Shown in pieces: positions 5,503 to 7,568 of a DNA stretch of 7,568 nucleotides. This DNA is from Oscillospiraceae bacterium. Lineage in GTDB: Bacteria > Bacillota > Clostridia > WRCU01. The notes below the pieces were generated by a model, which worked only from the letters and a program-made list of their open reading frames with translations, was not told where the DNA came from and did no database searches. Location of the stretch: positions 1-7,568 of the forward strand of contig WRCU01000066.1 in NCBI GenBank assembly GCA_009783805.1, in the 5' to 3' direction. The position numbers and the translations under genes were made by a program. The stretch's first letter is position 1. The number at the start of each line of letters is the position of its first letter.

Positions 5503-7568
5503 ATGCTGCATTTCAAGGACATAAAGAAGGACTACCTCACGGGGACGATGACGGTCAACGCCTTGAGGGGCGTCGACCTGAAGTTCAGGAAGAGCGAGTT
5601 CGTGGCCGTGCTCGGGCCGTCAGGGTGCGGGAAGACGACCATGCTCAACATCCTGGGCGGCCTCGACAGGTATACCAGCGGCGACCTCATCATAAACGGC
5701 AAGTCGACGGTGTACTTCTCCGACAGGGACTGGGACGTCTACCGCAACCGGTCGGTCGGGTTCGTCTTCCAGAACTACAACCTTATCCCCCACCAAAGCG
5801 TGCTCAGCAACGTTGAGCTCGCCCTGACGCTGTCCGGCGTCTCCAAGGCCGAGAGGCGCAGGAGGGCCGTGGACGTGCTCGAGAGGGTGGGGCTGGGCGA
5901 CCAGCTGACCAAGCGGCCGAACCAGATTTCGGGCGGGCAGATGCAGAGGGTCGCGATAGCCAGGGCGCTGGTCAACAACCCGGAGATACTGATGGCCGAC
6001 GAGCCCACGGGCGCCTTGGACTCCGGGACCAGCGAGCAGGTCATGGAGATACTCAAGGAGATCTCCAAGGAAAAGCTCATCATCATGGTGACGCATAACA
6101 GGGAGCTCGCCGAAAAGTACTCGACCAGGACCATCCGGCTGCTCGACGGCCTCGTGACGGACGACTCGAACCCATACGGGGGGGATCCCGAGGCCCCCGC
6201 GCCCATGCCGGGGAAGAGGGGGAGGGACAGGGCGAAGCGGAGGAACTCCATGTCGTTCCTCACGGCCCTCTCCCTGAGCAGGAACAACCTCCTCACGAAG
6301 AAGACGCGCACGTTCATGACCGCTTTCGCCGGGAGCATCGGCATCATAGGGATCGCGTTGATCCTTTCGCTCTCAAACGGGTTCCAGCTATACATCAACC
6401 GGGTCCAGGAGGACGCGCTGTCCACCTACCCGATCATGATAGACGCCCAAACCACCGACATCGAGTCCATCATCTCCTCTCTGAGGAAGATCCGGCAGAA
6501 CGCGCACGACCATAGCCTCGACATGGTCTACTCGAACGACATAATGACCAACATGATCGGGTCCATGGTATCGGAGGTCAGGAGCAACAACCTGAGGGAC
6601 TTCAAGAGGCACCTGGAGGAGAACGAGGCCAGGATCGGCGGCTTGGTGAACTCCGTCATGTACGGGTACGGCGTGAGGCTGAACGTCTACTCGCCGGACC
6701 ACTCCGACGGCGTGAATCAGATAAACCCCGTGGCCTTCCTGCAGTACATGCAGGGCGGCGGCGGGGGCGGCCTCATGGGGGGCATGGGCTCGATGCCCGG
6801 CGGGGGTTCGGTCATATGGTCGGAGATGATCGACAACAAGGCCCTGCTCGAGGCGCAGTACGACGTCATAGCGGGGGATTGGCCGAAGGGGGCGAACGAG
6901 GTCGTCATCACGGTCGACGAGCGCAACGAGGTGACGGACTTCGCCCTATATGCGCTCGGGTTCAAGGACCAGTCGGAGCTGATGGACATGATCAGGGCGA
7001 TCCGGGCCGGGGCCGAATTCGAGTCCAGCCCGACGAGCTACCCCTACAAGGAGATATTGGGCACCAGCTACAGGCTCGTGGCCAACACCGACTACTACGC
7101 CTACGAGGGCGGCAAATGGGTCGACATGTCCAAGGACGACGCGTTCATGGGCAAGGTCATAGACGACGCGCTCGAGCTGAGGATCGTGGGGATCCTCAGG
7201 CCTAAGGACGGGACCCAGATGGCCTCCATCACCGGGGTGATCTGCTACACCCACGACCTGACCATGTACCTGGTCGACAGGATAAACTCCTCCGAGATCG
7301 TCAATGACCAGCTTGACAGGCCCAACATGGACGTGATCACGGGCAAGCCGTTCGCGACGGATGACGCGGACGCCGGCCCGATCGACGAAGGGTCCCTGCC
7401 CGAGGAGGTTAGGCAGTACATGAACACGTTGACGGAGGAGGAGAGGGAGGCGTTCCTCCTGGACTATTCCGAGCTGTCGACCTCCACGCTCGACGCCAAC
7501 CTAAGGCGGCTGGGCGTCGTCGACCTGGACTCGCCCAGCAGGATCAGCATCTACCCCATCGACTTCAA
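5503..7568 (+). CDS. ABC transporter with fused ATPase and FtsX/MacB-type permease (C-terminus outside window)
   Basis: The frame is open to the window end, giving 688 residues. The start ATG follows GGAGG by five bases. Residues 1 to about 220 are a MacB/LolD-like ATPase: Walker A GPSGCGKTT (38-46), Q-loop Gln90, signature ISGGQMQRV (142-150), Walker B ILMADEPTG (162-170) with Glu167, and His198. All are intact, so ATP hydrolysis is expected. A charged linker of about 30 residues leads to transmembrane helix 1 (about 270-292, GSIGIIGIALILSLSNGF). The rest is a large domain expected outside the membrane, with a Gly/Met-rich segment near 418-438. By family pattern, three more helices should follow beyond the window. 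Mechanotransmission exporters of this type move peptides, lipids or antibiotics, or signal for envelope stress; the substrate cannot be told. Resemblance to clostridial fused transporters around helix 1 is from memory. Confidence 0.93.
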   Translation, partial: MLHFKDIKKDYLTGTMTVNALRGVDLKFRKSEFVAVLGPSGCGKTTMLNILGGLDRYTSGDLIINGKSTVYFSDRDWDVYRNRSVGFVFQNYNLIPHQSVLSNVELALTLSGVSKAERRRRAVDVLERVGLGDQLTKRPNQISGGQMQRVAIARALVNNPEILMADEPTGALDSGTSEQVMEILKEISKEKLIIMVTHNRELAEKYSTRTIRLLDGLVTDDSNPYGGDPEAPAPMPGKRGRDRAKRRNSMSFLTALSLSRNNLLTKKTRTFMTAFAGSIGIIGIALILSLSNGFQLYINRVQEDALSTYPIMIDAQTTDIESIISSLRKIRQNAHDHSLDMVYSNDIMTNMIGSMVSEVRSNNLRDFKRHLEENEARIGGLVNSVMYGYGVRLNVYSPDHSDGVNQINPVAFLQYMQGGGGGGLMGGMGSMPGGGSVIWSEMIDNKALLEAQYDVIAGDWPKGANEVVITVDERNEVTDFALYALGFKDQSELMDMIRAIRAGAEFESSPTSYPYKEILGTSYRLVANTDYYAYEGGKWVDMSKDDAFMGKVIDDALELRIVGILRPKDGTQMASITGVICYTHDLTMYLVDRINSSEIVNDQLDRPNMDVITGKPFATDDADAGPIDEGSLPEEVRQYMNTLTEEEREAFLLDYSELSTSTLDANLRRLGVVDLDSPSRISIYPIDF

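Noticed and set aside
5441..5524. Short upstream frame (ATG at 5441, about 27 codons) overlapping the ABC start, possible leader peptide
   Set aside because: There is no ribosome binding site before it, it has only one Trp and no regulatory codon run, and such frames are common in GC-rich leaders.
5775..6702. Minus-strand frames opposite the ABC ATPase gene
   Set aside because: The plus-strand frame encodes every ABC motif in order without interruption, so these are antisense shadows.

Overview
The window looks like a piece of a high-GC member of the Bacillota (Clostridia-like). Grounds: a fused ATPase/permease ABC protein whose first membrane segment and flank resemble a family I associate with clostridia; a LytTR regulator next to a BTAD regulator with a decayed GGDEF-like tail, also a clostridial pattern as I remember it; strong GGAGG-type ribosome binding sites; and a tRNA gene without an encoded CCA. 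Codon use favours AGG for Arg and ATA for some Ile despite high GC (62% in a hand-counted 60-base sample of glgB). I cannot name a genus.

Layout. Positions 1-622, minus strand: the N-terminal 207 codons of a secreted protein with a signal peptide, a short unrecognised domain and a Pro/Thr-rich repeat tail encoded by near-perfect tandem DNA repeats. It has its own extended -10 promoter and is much more AT-rich than its neighbours. Positions 770-5047, minus strand: a likely three-gene operon read glgB (glycogen branching enzyme), then a LytTR DNA-binding protein with a degenerate receiver, then a BTAD-type regulator with a degenerate GGDEF-like C-terminus. Positions 5048-5207: a divergent promoter region. 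Positions 5208-5279, plus strand: tRNA-Trp(CCA) behind a near-consensus sigma-70-type promoter. Positions 5280-5502: non-coding, with a possible terminator, a possible promoter and alternative leader hairpins. Positions 5503-7568, plus strand: the first 688 codons of the ABC ATPase-permease, which runs off the window.

How it fits together. Only GlgB has a firm biochemical role: it adds alpha-1,6 branches to glycogen. The two regulators behind it are probably co-expressed with it, but their targets cannot be read from this sequence. Their signalling domains have both lost hallmark residues, so they may act as a phosphorylation-independent pair; that is inference. I found no convincing entirely new system. 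The regulator pair attached to glgB and the recently expanded repeat gene most deserve follow-up.
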